A stretch of 45,679 bases of DNA from Paraburkholderia mimosarum LMG 23256 = NBRC 106338 (GTDB taxonomy: Bacteria > Pseudomonadota > Gammaproteobacteria > Burkholderiales > Burkholderiaceae). The DNA is taken from positions 1 through 45,679 of the forward strand of contig NZ_BBJJ01000057.1 in NCBI RefSeq assembly GCF_000739815.1, written 5' to 3'. The notes under the pieces were generated by a model. That model saw only the letters and a list, made by a program, of their open reading frames with translations. It had not been told where the DNA came from and ran no database searches. This document shows positions 8,513 through 17,001 of this stretch, in pieces (position 1 is the stretch's first letter; every line of letters begins with the position of its first letter). The position numbers were made by a program, and so were the translations under genes.

Positions 8513-9484
8513 ATGTCATTTATGATCAAGCGCCTGCTCGGCCTCGTTGCAGCTACCCTCGCGTCGCACGCCTGGGCGAATTACCCCGTCGTCGTACTGA
8601 ACTCCGCGGCCGCCAGCGTGACCCTGATCGACCAGCAAACCAGAAGCGTGACTGACGTATACCCGGTGGGCAAGGAACCCCACCATTTGATGCAGACGCC
8701 GGACGGGAAGCTGCTCGTAGCCAACTCGGTTAGTAATAGTCTGATGTTCGTTGATCCGAAGACCGGCAAGGTGACGAAAACGCTCGAGGACGTCGAAGAC
8801 CCGTACCAGCTGGGATTCTCGCCCGACGGGAAATGGTTCGTGACCAACGGGCTGCGCCTGAATCGGGTCGATATCTACAGCTATGCCAATGGCGGCATCA
8901 CACTCGCGCGTCGTATCCCGCTCAGTCAAACGCCGAGCCACATGGCCTTCTCGGCTGACAGCAAGATCGTATTTGTCACGCTGCAGGATTCAGACGAGCT
9001 TGCGGCCATCGATCTGCCCACGCAGCGCGTGCTGTGGAAAATGCCGGTTGGCAAGACTCCCGCAGGGCTTTGGCTCACTCCCCACGACCAGTACCTGCTG
9101 ATCGGCATGACGGGAGAAGACGATGTCGAGGTCGTCGACTGGCGCAACCGCAAGATCGTCAAGCAGATCAAGACAGGCAAGGGCGCGCACAACTTCCGTC
9201 CGCTTAACGACGGCCGTCATGTGCTTGTTACGAACCGGGTCGAGAGCACGATCAGTGAACTCGACGAGCTCACTCTGACCAAGGTGAAGGACATCACCGG
9301 CCTTCGCCCGGGACCGGACGACATGGAGCTGACACCCGACGGACGCTTCCTCTGGGTCACGTTCCGCTTTTCGAAGAGCGTGGGCGTGGTCGACCTGACG
9401 AATGACAAGCTGGTTTCCGTCATTCCTGTGGGCCGTTCACCTCACGGCCTGTACTTCTACAACCGCAAGCCGTGGATGAACTAA
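8513..9484 (+). CDS. secreted YVTN-type beta-propeller protein
   Basis: 323-residue periplasmic protein with a signal peptide (KRLLGLVAATLASHAWA) and repeats of the YVTN/YncE propeller family. Recurrent elements include 'HHLMQTPDGKLLVANS', 'YQLGFSPDGKWFVTNG' and 'MELTPDGRFLWVTF', each a four-stranded blade. Two nearby ATGs (8513 and 8522) could start it; the second gives the cleaner signal peptide. No heme-binding CxxCH is present, so it is not a cytochrome d1. Its stop is 3 bases before the start of an ABC ATPase gene, implying one operon with the FetA/FetB-type exporter. Its function in such an operon is not established. Confidence 0.85.
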   Translation: MSFMIKRLLGLVAATLASHAWANYPVVVLNSAAASVTLIDQQTRSVTDVYPVGKEPHHLMQTPDGKLLVANSVSNSLMFVDPKTGKVTKTLEDVEDPYQLGFSPDGKWFVTNGLRLNRVDIYSYANGGITLARRIPLSQTPSHMAFSADSKIVFVTLQDSDELAAIDLPTQRVLWKMPVGKTPAGLWLTPHDQYLLIGMTGEDDVEVVDWRNRKIVKQIKTGKGAHNFRPLNDGRHVLVTNRVESTISELDELTLTKVKDITGLRPGPDDMELTPDGRFLWVTFRFSKSVGVVDLTNDKLVSVIPVGRSPHGLYFYNRKPWMN

Positions 9485-9487
9485 CCC

Positions 9488-10249
9488 GTGGATGAGCTCG
9501 CTGCCGCGGGCGGCACGATCGCCAGCGGCACACCCTGTTCATCGCTTACGGTGCCTGGGGCCACTCGTATTCTCGTTGAGGCGCGCGGCTTGACGCGCCG
9601 CGATTCGATGCGTGGACGGACCCTGCTCGGCGCCACCGATTTCGCACTTGTCGCCGGCGACCGCGTGGCGATCACGGGACCCTCCGGATCCGGCAAGAGC
9701 GTCTTTCTGCGCGCCCTGGCCTTACTGGATCCAGTCGATGCCGGGCAGATCTTCTGGCACGGTCGGCCGGTGGGACGGACGGCCATTCTCCGGTTTCGAC
9801 GCAACGTCGCCTATGTCAGACAGCGTCCCGCGATCCTCGACGGAACCGTGGAAGACAACTTGCGCTACCCATACTCGCTGCGGGTCTATCGTGACTTGCA
9901 GTTCGACCGGACGCAGGCTGTGTCGTTCGCCACACGAGCCGGGCGTGACAGCGACTTCCTCAGCAAACGGGCGAGTGAACTGTCAGGCGGGGAAGCGCAG
10001 GTCACGGCATTGGTTCGCGTGCTGCAACTCACGCCGGAGGTACTCCTGCTCGACGAGCCGACCGCGTTGCTTGATCCTGATTCGTCGCATGCAATAGAAG
10101 CGCTTGTCACGGCATGGTTCGAGGCAACCCCGGCCTCGCGCGCCTTCGTCTGGGTTTCGCACGATCCGGCGCAGGCAGAGCGAATGAGCGAGCGGCGCCT
10201 GTCAATGCGGGCAGGGGTGCTCGGAGCGGCTGCCGAGGTATATCCATGA
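9488..10249 (+). CDS. fetA: ABC exporter ATP-binding protein, FetA (YbbL) type
   Basis: 253-residue ABC ATPase. Walker A is GPSGSGKS, the signature is LSGGEAQ, and Walker B is VLLLDEPTALLD. It overlaps by four bases (ATGA) a gene for a FetB/YbbM-type permease, which identifies the pair as a FetAB-type exporter; in E. coli this family is linked to iron export and oxidative stress. The annotated start is a GTG three bases after the propeller gene's stop and lacks a good ribosome site, so translation may be coupled; about 20 N-terminal residues precede the usual family start, and a later GTG near 9551 is possible. Metal specificity is inferred from family only. Confidence 0.85.
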   Translation: MDELAAAGGTIASGTPCSSLTVPGATRILVEARGLTRRDSMRGRTLLGATDFALVAGDRVAITGPSGSGKSVFLRALALLDPVDAGQIFWHGRPVGRTAILRFRRNVAYVRQRPAILDGTVEDNLRYPYSLRVYRDLQFDRTQAVSFATRAGRDSDFLSKRASELSGGEAQVTALVRVLQLTPEVLLLDEPTALLDPDSSHAIEALVTAWFEATPASRAFVWVSHDPAQAERMSERRLSMRAGVLGAAAEVYP

Positions 10250-11052
10250 ACGCCGGTTTGCAAGACCTCAGCCTGCTGGATGTCGCGATTGCCGCATTGC
10301 TGGTGATTGTGAACGGCGCGATTTCGGTCGCCTTGTCTCTCGGGCTGGAGCGAAAGCTCGCGATAGCCGCGGTGCGCACCGTCGTACAGCTGCTGCTGAT
10401 CGGTTATGTGCTCGGTTGGGTGTTTGCATTCGACCGCTGGTATGCGGTGCTTCCCCTGACGATACTCATGACTGTCATCGCTGGGTTGTCCGGTGCGCAG
10501 CGGGGAGCGAGGACCTACACCGGACAGCGCGTGGACAGCGTGATGGCGATCTGGGCGAGTTCCTGGGTCGTCTCGGCGATTGCGCTGTTCGTCGTAATTC
10601 GAATCCATCCGTGGTACTCGCCGCACTACGCCATTCCGATTCTCGGGATGATCCTCGGCAACACGTTGACCGGCGTGTCCCTTGGCGTCGAACGCATGAC
10701 GGAGGAGCTCACCTCGCGACGCGACCGGATCGAGATGGCGCTGGCTCTGGGTGCAACTCGCTGGGAAGCCGTCCAGGAACCCGCGCGTCAGGCTGTGCGG
10801 GCGGGGATGATCCCGACGCTTAACCAGATGGCCGTGGTCGGCATCGTCAGCCTGCCGGGCATGATGACGGGTCAGGTGCTGGCCGGGCAATCGCCGGTTC
10901 AGGCTGTCCGCTACCAAATCGTCATCATGTTCCTGATCGCCGCGTCATCGGCGCTTGGCACGGTCGGTGCCGTGCTGCTCGCCTGGCGAAGGCTGTTTTC
11001 GGCCGAACATCGTTTCCTTGTTGCACGACTCGTCGAACGCAGTGCGCGGTGA
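10246..11052 (+). CDS. fetB: ABC exporter permease, FetB (YbbM) type
   Basis: 268-residue membrane protein of the UPF0014/FetB family. It has six or seven hydrophobic helices, starting with LLDVAIAALLVIVNGAISVALSLGL. Family hallmarks include PILGMILGNTLTGVSLGVERM, a cytoplasmic loop with ALALGATRWEAVQEP, and SLPGMMTGQVLAGQSP, which is the coupling region. The ATG overlaps the fetA stop codon. A much longer upstream frame exists but lies inside fetA and is not used. The gene ends 18 bases from a convergent histidine kinase gene. Likely forms a heterotetramer with the ATPase to export a metal ion. Confidence 0.9.
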   Translation: MNAGLQDLSLLDVAIAALLVIVNGAISVALSLGLERKLAIAAVRTVVQLLLIGYVLGWVFAFDRWYAVLPLTILMTVIAGLSGAQRGARTYTGQRVDSVMAIWASSWVVSAIALFVVIRIHPWYSPHYAIPILGMILGNTLTGVSLGVERMTEELTSRRDRIEMALALGATRWEAVQEPARQAVRAGMIPTLNQMAVVGIVSLPGMMTGQVLAGQSPVQAVRYQIVIMFLIAASSALGTVGAVLLAWRRLFSAEHRFLVARLVERSAR

Positions 11053-11070
11053 CTTACTGCGACCTGGCTG

Positions 11071-12372
11071 TCACGATTCGTCCGCGTTGCCAAGGCATTT
11101 GCCTGGGAAAGTCATGGCTACCCGCAGGCCGCCGCTTTTTGCATTGCTGATTTCGAGGATGCCACCCGCACTGTTCACAAGCTGCTCGACAATTGCAAGA
11201 CCGAGCCCGCTATGTCCGTCTCCGCCGCGTGCGGGGTCGAGGCGTACGAACGGGCGGCTCACATCGGCCAAATCCTTTGGCGCGATACCTCGGCCCTGAT
11301 CGCTGACCGACAGGAGCCACCCTGAAGGCGTTCTCGATGTCGCCACGCGAATGGGGGGCGCCCCATAGGTGTATGCGTTGTCGAGCAGGTTGGTCACGAT
11401 ACGCTCAAGCGTCGCGGCCGGCAGCAGAAAGTCTGATCCGGCCATGAGTTTGGTCTGAACGGGTGATGTCCCCTGGGATACGGCCCGGTAACTGCGAGTG
11501 ACGCGGACACACTGAGCATCGACCTCGACGGGTTCGCTTCGGTCTGCATTGCCGTGGGCGAAGACGAGGAACTGGTCGACAATATGAGCCATTGCGTCGA
11601 CATCACGCATGACGCAGTCGCGCAGCTTGACATCGTCCGTCAACTCGGCGCGCAGACGCAGCCGCGCGAGCGGCGTTCTCAAGTCGTGAGCGACACCCGT
11701 CAGCATCGCCGCGCGATCGCTCTCGGTGCGCGCCACCTCCTGTACCATCTGATTGAAGCCGTGCGTGAGCGCACGGAGTTCTCCTGGTCCCCGCTCGGGT
11801 AGTCGAGGCACCTGTTCTCCACGTCGGAAACGTCCAACTGCTTGCGTAAGGACCGTCAACGGCTGCTGGAGCCGCCACGCCGAAAGGAGCGCAGCCATGA
11901 CCGCGAGCGAGAAGACGATGCCGAGCCACACCACCTTCCGGCCCTGCGAATGCGGCGGTCGCAGCGAGGGCAAGGGCATGACGATCCAGCTACCGTCACC
12001 TGCTTCGCGTACCCAGAGCGTTGGCAACCCCGCCTGCAAACCGATACGCACCATTGATCCGTTCGGAAGGCGATCGCGCACATGTTCGACAAAACTGGTC
12101 AGTTCGACTGGTACACGAAGGGTACTCGTCATCGCCTCGGCACGGGTGGAATCCACGAGATGCACACGTGACGGAAGCGGCTGATTCGGCTCATGCGCTA
12201 GATGATCGCGTACCGCATCAAGCAAAAAAACCGTCTCTTCCACGGCACGGAGCGTGTGCGATTCGCTTCGTTCGATACGTAGGAGCAGGAACCAAGCGAA
12301 ATGGGAGGCGAGCAGGACCGCTACGACAAGCAGCGCGAGGCGCCCGAACAACGAATCAAATGGTCGTCGCAT
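11071..12372 (-). CDS. orphan sensor histidine kinase
   Basis: EnvZ-type inner-membrane kinase of about 433 residues. TM1 is at about 8-30, followed by a periplasmic region of roughly 110 residues, TM2 at about 147-165, HAMP, the phosphoacceptor His in GVAHDLRTPL (about 229), N box (NLLDNAYTYG), and G boxes SDQGRGIAP and GHSGLGL. An alternative ATG lies four codons upstream. Unlike the first kinase in this window it has no response regulator next to it. Upstream (12.4-12.65 kb) there is only a short frame with faint resemblance to a regulator's winged-helix domain. The partner must lie elsewhere, or the regulator has decayed. Confidence 0.9.
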   Translation of the reverse strand: MRRPFDSLFGRLALLVVAVLLASHFAWFLLLRIERSESHTLRAVEETVFLLDAVRDHLAHEPNQPLPSRVHLVDSTRAEAMTSTLRVPVELTSFVEHVRDRLPNGSMVRIGLQAGLPTLWVREAGDGSWIVMPLPSLRPPHSQGRKVVWLGIVFSLAVMAALLSAWRLQQPLTVLTQAVGRFRRGEQVPRLPERGPGELRALTHGFNQMVQEVARTESDRAAMLTGVAHDLRTPLARLRLRAELTDDVKLRDCVMRDVDAMAHIVDQFLVFAHGNADRSEPVEVDAQCVRVTRSYRAVSQGTSPVQTKLMAGSDFLLPAATLERIVTNLLDNAYTYGAPPIRVATSRTPSGWLLSVSDQGRGIAPKDLADVSRPFVRLDPARGGDGHSGLGLAIVEQLVNSAGGILEISNAKSGGLRVAMTFPGKCLGNADES

Positions 12373-12384
12373 ACCGCCTGGCAA

Positions 12385-12837
12385 TCCATGGAATTACGCT
12401 GACATCAACTAACGCGAACCGCGGGTGAGCGTCCTGCTGGCTTGCGCAATTGACGCGTCGTCCGGCAACCGCGAACACGGAAACGCCATGCGCAGTCCAA
12501 CTGTTCTCGCACCGGTGGAGGCATTGCCAATCTCTGCGCCCTGTTCAGGAAGATCGATCTCACCGCCCGACGGAATTAGCGTGCAGCTCGAGAAATGTTT
12601 CGACCTGCGCATAAGGCGATCAGGTAACAAACGCGCAATTCAAAATGTCTATAGAGGAAGTCTAGCGTGCACCTGGCTCCCATGAACATGCATTACATTT
12701 TCCATGCGATTACGCGCGGTTACAGCCAAGGCCATTTGTTATCCATCTTGGCACGTGCGACCGCCGCTGGGGCTGAGTGCCGCTCGGACTGGAAGCTCGC
12801 ACGAGCAGCTCATTCGGCATGGCAGGCTCGACGCGCC
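12385..12837. other. intergenic region with possible response-regulator remnant
   Basis: No intact gene seen. A minus-strand frame at 12409-12630 reads 'CTLIPSGGEIDLPE' and later 'ASRTLTRG', which faintly resembles the start of an OmpR-type DNA-binding domain (a beta strand with SG.EI.L, and the VLTR turn). It could be a decayed partner of the orphan kinase, but the match is weak and may be chance. Confidence 0.2.
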
Positions 12838-12879
12838 TTGATCTGCCTCAATGCCATGCTCACCATTGGATTCCATAGT
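12838..12879 (+). promoter_or_regulatory. FNR/CRP-type box with matched -10 upstream of P-type ATPase
   Basis: TTGATCTGCCTCAA (12838-12851) matches the FNR/Anr consensus TTGAT-N4-ATCAA at 9 of 10 positions. CATAGT at 12874-12879 sits where a -10 hexamer would lie if the box were centred at -41.5. This placement fits an activated class II promoter and favours the GTG start at 12914 for the ATPase. Confidence 0.5.
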
Positions 12880-12913
12880 GGTTGGCGGTTTACCGAGAGT
12901 AACGGGGGCAGAC

Positions 12914-15376
12914 GTGAGCCGCACCGATAATACCGGCCTTACGCCAGACGAAGCTGCGGTTCGTCTCGCTCGTTTCGGGCCGAACCGTCTGTTCACGCCA
13001 GCTGCCATCCGCTTCTGGGCCGTTGCGGCCGAAGAGATCACCGAGCCGATGATCCTGCTGCTCGTCGTGGTGGGTGTGCTTTACACGGTCTGGGGCGGGC
13101 TTGGCGACGCGCTCACGATCTTCACCGTGATCCTGCTGCTCGTCGGCGCCGAAATCGGCAACGAGTTCCGCGCCAAGCGCGCCATCGCCGCTCTGGAACG
13201 TCTCTCCACGCCCAAGGTGCGGGTACGTCGCGGCGGGAAGATCACGATGGCGGACATCGAGTCGGTGGTGCCCGGCGACGTTCTTGTTCTGGTGCAAGGC
13301 GCCCGGCTGGCCGCCGACGGCAAGCTCATGAGCGCGGTCAACCTCAGTATGGACGAGTCGACGCTCACGGGCGAATCCCTGCCGTCGGAGAAACGCGTGG
13401 GCGACGCCGTCAGTGCCGGCGCGATCGTGGTAACAGGCGAAGGCGAAGCTGAGGTAACGGCAACGGGCAGCGCGACGCGCCTCGGCCAAATGGGCACGCA
13501 GCTTGCCGTCGTAAGCCCGCCCAAGACGCCGTTGCAACTGGCCATGCGATCGTTGGCCGGAAAGCTGGTGTGGGTGGCGGTAGTGTTTGCGATTGCCATC
13601 CCGCTGATCGGCATAGCGCGCGGCGGCGACGTGCGGTTGATGGTCCTTACCGGTTTGTCGCTTGCGTTCGCGGTCATTCCCGAGGAGTTGCCGATCATCA
13701 TCACGATGGTATTGGGCCTGGGCGCTTATCGGCTGTCACGCGAGAACTTCCTGGTGAAGCGGTTGCGCGCCGCGGAGACGCTGGGCGATGCCACCGTGAT
13801 CCTCACCGATAAGACCGGCACCTTGACTGAAAGCCGCATGCACGTGGCCGTCATTTGGCCCGCGGCACAGGAGCACGCGGTGCTTGACGCCGCGTTGGCG
13901 ACAGCCTCGCTCGCGCTGCCCGACCCGTTGGAGCATGCCGTTTCGGAGCGCGCCCGGGCGCTTGGCATAATGCCGCTGCAGGGCGAGATCCTGCGTCTGC
14001 GTCATCCTGGCGATGGCCGGCGTACCAAGGCCGCGTTGTGGCGTCACCATGACGGGTCACTACGGCTCCACCTGACCGGCGCACCAGAGGAAGTCTTCGG
14101 GCGCTCCCGCAGTGTGCCGGCCGCACTTTCCGCTCAGCTCAATGCGCAGACTGCCCAGGGACGACGGGTTATCGCGGTGGCAATACGCGCGGTCGACACT
14201 TCTGATGTTGGCAAATCTCTCGACGATCTCGAGCACGACCTCGACGTCGTAGGCATCATTAGCCTGGCCGATCCGCCGCGCACAGGCGTCAAGGAGACAC
14301 TTGCACGAGTGACCGGCGCTGGCGTTCGGACAATGATGGTGACTGGCGATCACCCCGCAACCGCTATTGCCATTGCTCGCGAGGTTGGCATTCCTGCGGA
14401 TCGGATTGTTTGCGGAGAAGAGGTGGATCGTCTCGACGATGCAGAGTTGGCCAGGACCGCAAGCCAGGTGTCGGTCTTCGCGCGGGCCACGCCCCAGAAC
14501 AAATACAGGTTGTTGACCGCGCTGCAAGCGAATGGCGAGATCGTTGCAGTAACCGGCGACGGCGTCAACGACGCGCTGGCGCTGAAAGCCGCCGATGTCG
14601 GCGTTGCCATGGGACTCAAAGGAACGGACGTGGCCAAGGAGGCCGCCCAAGCTGTACTCGCCGACGACAACTACGCCACCCTTGCGCGCGGCATCTTTGA
14701 GGGTCGCCACTTTTTCGATAATCTGCGAAAAGGTGTTAACTACTACCTTGCCGTCAAGGTCGGCCTGATCGCCATCTTTCTGTTGCCAGTTCTGGCTGGG
14801 CTGCCGCTTCCTTTCTCGCCGATCCAGATCATCCTTCTGGAGCTTTTCATGGACCTGGCTGCTTCGGCCGGCTTCGTCGCTGAGCCCGCCGAAGCCGATA
14901 TCGAACTCCGTCCACCTCGCCGCGCGGGTGCCGCGCTCATCGACGGCGCTGCAGTGCGCCTGATCCTCCTCAAGGGCGGGTTGCTCTTCGCCGCAGTCAT
15001 GGCCGCATATGCCTGGGCACGCTGGCGTGGATTGCCGGTGGCTTCCGTGCAAAGTTGTGCATTTGCTGCCTGGATGGCGGGCCATATGGCTCTGGCCTTT
15101 ATTTCGCGTAATGATCGCGACTGGATTCTACGCGACGGTCTTTTCTCCAATCGCGTCATGAATCTGTGGGCGATAGCAGCGATCGGCTTCTTGCTGCTCG
15201 CCGTCTATCTGCCACCTCTGCGCGAAGCGCTCCACTTTGGAGCGTTGGCGCCCGGCGACCTGATCGTCGCCATCGCGCTGGCGCTGCTGTTGCTTGTGCC
15301 GGTGGAATTGAGGAAAAGCCTGATTAGATTGCAGAAGCCGCGCGCACCGAAGGAAACGGCGCGTCGCCGGACCTGA
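12914..15376 (+). CDS. P2-type cation-transporting ATPase
   Basis: About 820-residue ion pump. Elements in order: N-terminal cation-ATPase domain, two helices, actuator loop with TGES (about 152), the ion-binding helix with PEELP (about 256), phosphorylation site DKTGTLTE (Asp about 299), nucleotide domain, hinge TGDGVNDALALKAADVGVAMG, and a C-terminal bundle whose helix IIQ...LELFMDLAA keeps an acidic residue. No heavy-metal-binding domain or CPC motif is present, so it belongs to the calcium/magnesium-like P2 group rather than to the copper or zinc pumps. A longer frame begins at 12851, but a GTG at 12914 follows a G-rich site and leaves room for a promoter with an FNR-like box. The exact ion is uncertain. 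Confidence 0.9.
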   Translation: MSRTDNTGLTPDEAAVRLARFGPNRLFTPAAIRFWAVAAEEITEPMILLLVVVGVLYTVWGGLGDALTIFTVILLLVGAEIGNEFRAKRAIAALERLSTPKVRVRRGGKITMADIESVVPGDVLVLVQGARLAADGKLMSAVNLSMDESTLTGESLPSEKRVGDAVSAGAIVVTGEGEAEVTATGSATRLGQMGTQLAVVSPPKTPLQLAMRSLAGKLVWVAVVFAIAIPLIGIARGGDVRLMVLTGLSLAFAVIPEELPIIITMVLGLGAYRLSRENFLVKRLRAAETLGDATVILTDKTGTLTESRMHVAVIWPAAQEHAVLDAALATASLALPDPLEHAVSERARALGIMPLQGEILRLRHPGDGRRTKAALWRHHDGSLRLHLTGAPEEVFGRSRSVPAALSAQLNAQTAQGRRVIAVAIRAVDTSDVGKSLDDLEHDLDVVGIISLADPPRTGVKETLARVTGAGVRTMMVTGDHPATAIAIAREVGIPADRIVCGEEVDRLDDAELARTASQVSVFARATPQNKYRLLTALQANGEIVAVTGDGVNDALALKAADVGVAMGLKGTDVAKEAAQAVLADDNYATLARGIFEGRHFFDNLRKGVNYYLAVKVGLIAIFLLPVLAGLPLPFSPIQIILLELFMDLAASAGFVAEPAEADIELRPPRRAGAALIDGAAVRLILLKGGLLFAAVMAAYAWARWRGLPVASVQSCAFAAWMAGHMALAFISRNDRDWILRDGLFSNRVMNLWAIAAIGFLLLAVYLPPLREALHFGALAPGDLIVAIALALLLLVPVELRKSLIRLQKPRAPKETARRRT

Positions 15377-15482
15377 CGACCGCAAGTTGCGGGGACAGGC
15401 TGACAGAAGTTCTCGGCGCGTGTGATCGTCATGGGAGTCGCCAATCCAGCCGAGCCCCGTAACACGGGATCTCTATCGCGCT

Positions 15483-15515
15483 GCTCCTGCACTCGAAGTT
15501 GAAGTGTGCAGGAGC
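15483..15515. terminator. bidirectional hairpin between convergent genes
   Basis: GCTCCTGCAC and GTGCAGGAGC form a perfect 10-bp stem with a 13-base loop, flanked by further GC pairs. It lies between the P-type ATPase gene and the convergent membrane-protein operon, as expected for a shared terminator. There is no long T run on either side. Confidence 0.55.
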
Positions 15516-15542
15516 GCGATTCGCATCTCAACGGGCTGCTAT

Positions 15543-15977
15543 CTATTTGCCCTGCAGCAGATCCATGAATGGCGGAAAGGTCAAGAGCACGGCAAGAATG
15601 AGCAGCGTAAAGGCGATCCCTGTCACGCGCCCGAGTGCTACGGATTTCGACTGCCATTGACGTGACAGTGCGAACCATGAAAGCAGCCACACCACGATCG
15701 CACTCGTCGTCACTCCCGAAAGCGGACCGGTCGGGTGGTAGAAATTGAAGAAATTCGCAACCGGCTTGAATGCATCACCCAGCAGCGCGAACAGGCCGAC
15801 CGCGAAACACCCGATACCGGCCGCCAGTATTGCGGCAGCAGCAGGACCGTTGTTGAGCGAAAGCATGCTTTCCTGGTTATGTGATAAGTCAGCGCCCGGT
15901 TTAGCCGAGGTGATGTCGGTCTGTTCCCCCCTCTCCGCGATACGCTTGGCGGGGCTTTGTGTATGAGAGGCATTCAT
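15543..15977 (-). CDS. small membrane protein of unknown function (downstream gene of a pair)
   Basis: About 144 residues: a polar N terminus of roughly 40 residues followed by three hydrophobic helices (AAAAILAAGIGCFAVGLFALLG, TSAIVVWLLSWFAL, GIAFTLLILAVLLTFPPF). GGGAGA precedes the ATG at 15977 with normal spacing; an in-frame ATG two codons earlier overlaps it. The start lies right after the end of the upstream membrane-protein gene (stop at 15980), so the two are one transcription unit. I do not recognise the family. Shared promoter control by an FNR-like site suggests a role in respiration or low-oxygen physiology, which is inference. Confidence 0.7.
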   Translation of the reverse strand: MNASHTQSPAKRIAERGEQTDITSAKPGADLSHNQESMLSLNNGPAAAAILAAGIGCFAVGLFALLGDAFKPVANFFNFYHPTGPLSGVTTSAIVVWLLSWFALSRQWQSKSVALGRVTGIAFTLLILAVLLTFPPFMDLLQGK

Positions 15978-15979
15978 CG

Positions 15980-16546
15980 TCATTCTCCCTTCATGATATG
16001 GATGGCCGTTCCGCCACGCACCGGCGCGTACTTGTTCAAGAAGGCTCCGAAGGCGCCGGCAACGCCGGTTGCAATGAACGCGACGACGGCGAAAGCGAGA
16101 ACGGCGTGACGAATCTGCCGGAGCTTCGCCAATGCTGGGCCATATTTCCCGAAGACGTACGCAACCATGGTCATGGAGATTGGCGCGAGCCAGGCCACGT
16201 GCTCCTTCCATTCCATACCGAGATCATGCCAACCGGACGTGTTGGGATTTGACTGCAGGAATCGCTGCGGATATGCCGACAGATCGGTAAGGCCGGCAGG
16301 CGGCACAGCTCTGTACCACGGGTACACGACGTAGGCGCCCGAAAACACAGTGGCCCACGCAAGAATGACCATTGCGGAAAGGTAGAGCATCAACAGTTTG
16401 TGCTCTCGAGGACTGGGGACGGCAGGTGCGCCGGGAGCCGTCATCCGATATAGCTCGGAAATGGCGCCCGAGAAGGCCAGCATGAAGAGTGCGCCAAATC
16501 CCATGCCATGCAAGACGGTCACAAGGTCGCGTAACGAGATTTCCAT
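15980..16546 (-). CDS. multi-helix membrane protein of unknown function (upstream gene of a pair)
   Basis: 188-residue protein with four hydrophobic helices: 'VLHGMGFGALFMLAFSGAISELY' (about 11-33), 'LLMLYLSAMVILAWATVFSGAYVV' (about 51-74), 'EHVAWLAPISMTMVAYVFGKYG' (about 114-135) and 'AVLAFAVVAFIATGVAGAFGAFL' (about 147-169). His residues at the membrane edge of helices 1 and 3 could bind heme or quinone, as in cytochrome b-like anchors, but no known signature is complete. It overlaps closely with the following small membrane gene. An FNR-like box lies 69 bases upstream. The function is unknown; a redox-linked membrane complex is a reasonable guess. Confidence 0.7.
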   Translation of the reverse strand: MEISLRDLVTVLHGMGFGALFMLAFSGAISELYRMTAPGAPAVPSPREHKLLMLYLSAMVILAWATVFSGAYVVYPWYRAVPPAGLTDLSAYPQRFLQSNPNTSGWHDLGMEWKEHVAWLAPISMTMVAYVFGKYGPALAKLRQIRHAVLAFAVVAFIATGVAGAFGAFLNKYAPVRGGTAIHIMKGE

Positions 16547-16614
16547 GATCAGACTCCGCTGCGTTTAGGATTCCCCTTTTGTGAGATATCGTGCCGGGTC
16601 GTGATTTTGCACGC

Positions 16615-16628
16615 TTGACGTGCATCAA
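16615..16628 (-). promoter_or_regulatory. FNR/Anr-type box upstream of the membrane-protein pair
   Basis: TTGACGTGCATCAA matches TTGAT-N4-ATCAA at 9 of 10 positions and lies 69 bases upstream of the start at 16546. A weak -10 candidate (GATATC on the minus strand, 16585-16590) lies near the place expected for activation from -41.5. Together with the similar box before the P-type ATPase it suggests oxygen-responsive control. Confidence 0.5.
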
Positions 16629-17001
16629 AGAAAACTACGTCTGACGTGCGACCGCGTGCCACGCCGTAGAGACATTCGGCATGACGGGAACTGCTATCGC
16701 GTGGCAACCGAAACCTGTCTAAATGAAAGCTAAACGGCCATCGAACGGCATTGGAGGGTGTTTTGATGTTTCAATTCCGAGTCGGCGTAAATCGCCGGCG
16801 CCTTCGCCGGTCGATTGCCGATTGAACATGGGCGGCGGAGAGCTGGGGCGCTGAATTATGAATTATGTCCCTTCACCGGCCGATCTCGTCCAGCAGATTG
16901 CGCGCTATGCAGCGCCAGGTTCAGGTTCGGGACCGACAGCCGTTCGGGCGAGAGCGGCCTCCGGTATCTATTTCGAAGGGAACGACACGGCACTTGCCTC
17001 G
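16629..17001. other. intergenic region with hairpins and a tiny possible ORF
   Basis: No established gene. CCGGCG-CCTT-CGCCGG (16795-16810) forms a compact hairpin and could end the transcript of the amino-acid-binding-protein gene. A plus-strand ATG at 16766, preceded by GGAGGGTG, opens a 19-codon Arg-rich frame ending at 16825. Whether it is translated is unknown. Confidence 0.3.
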
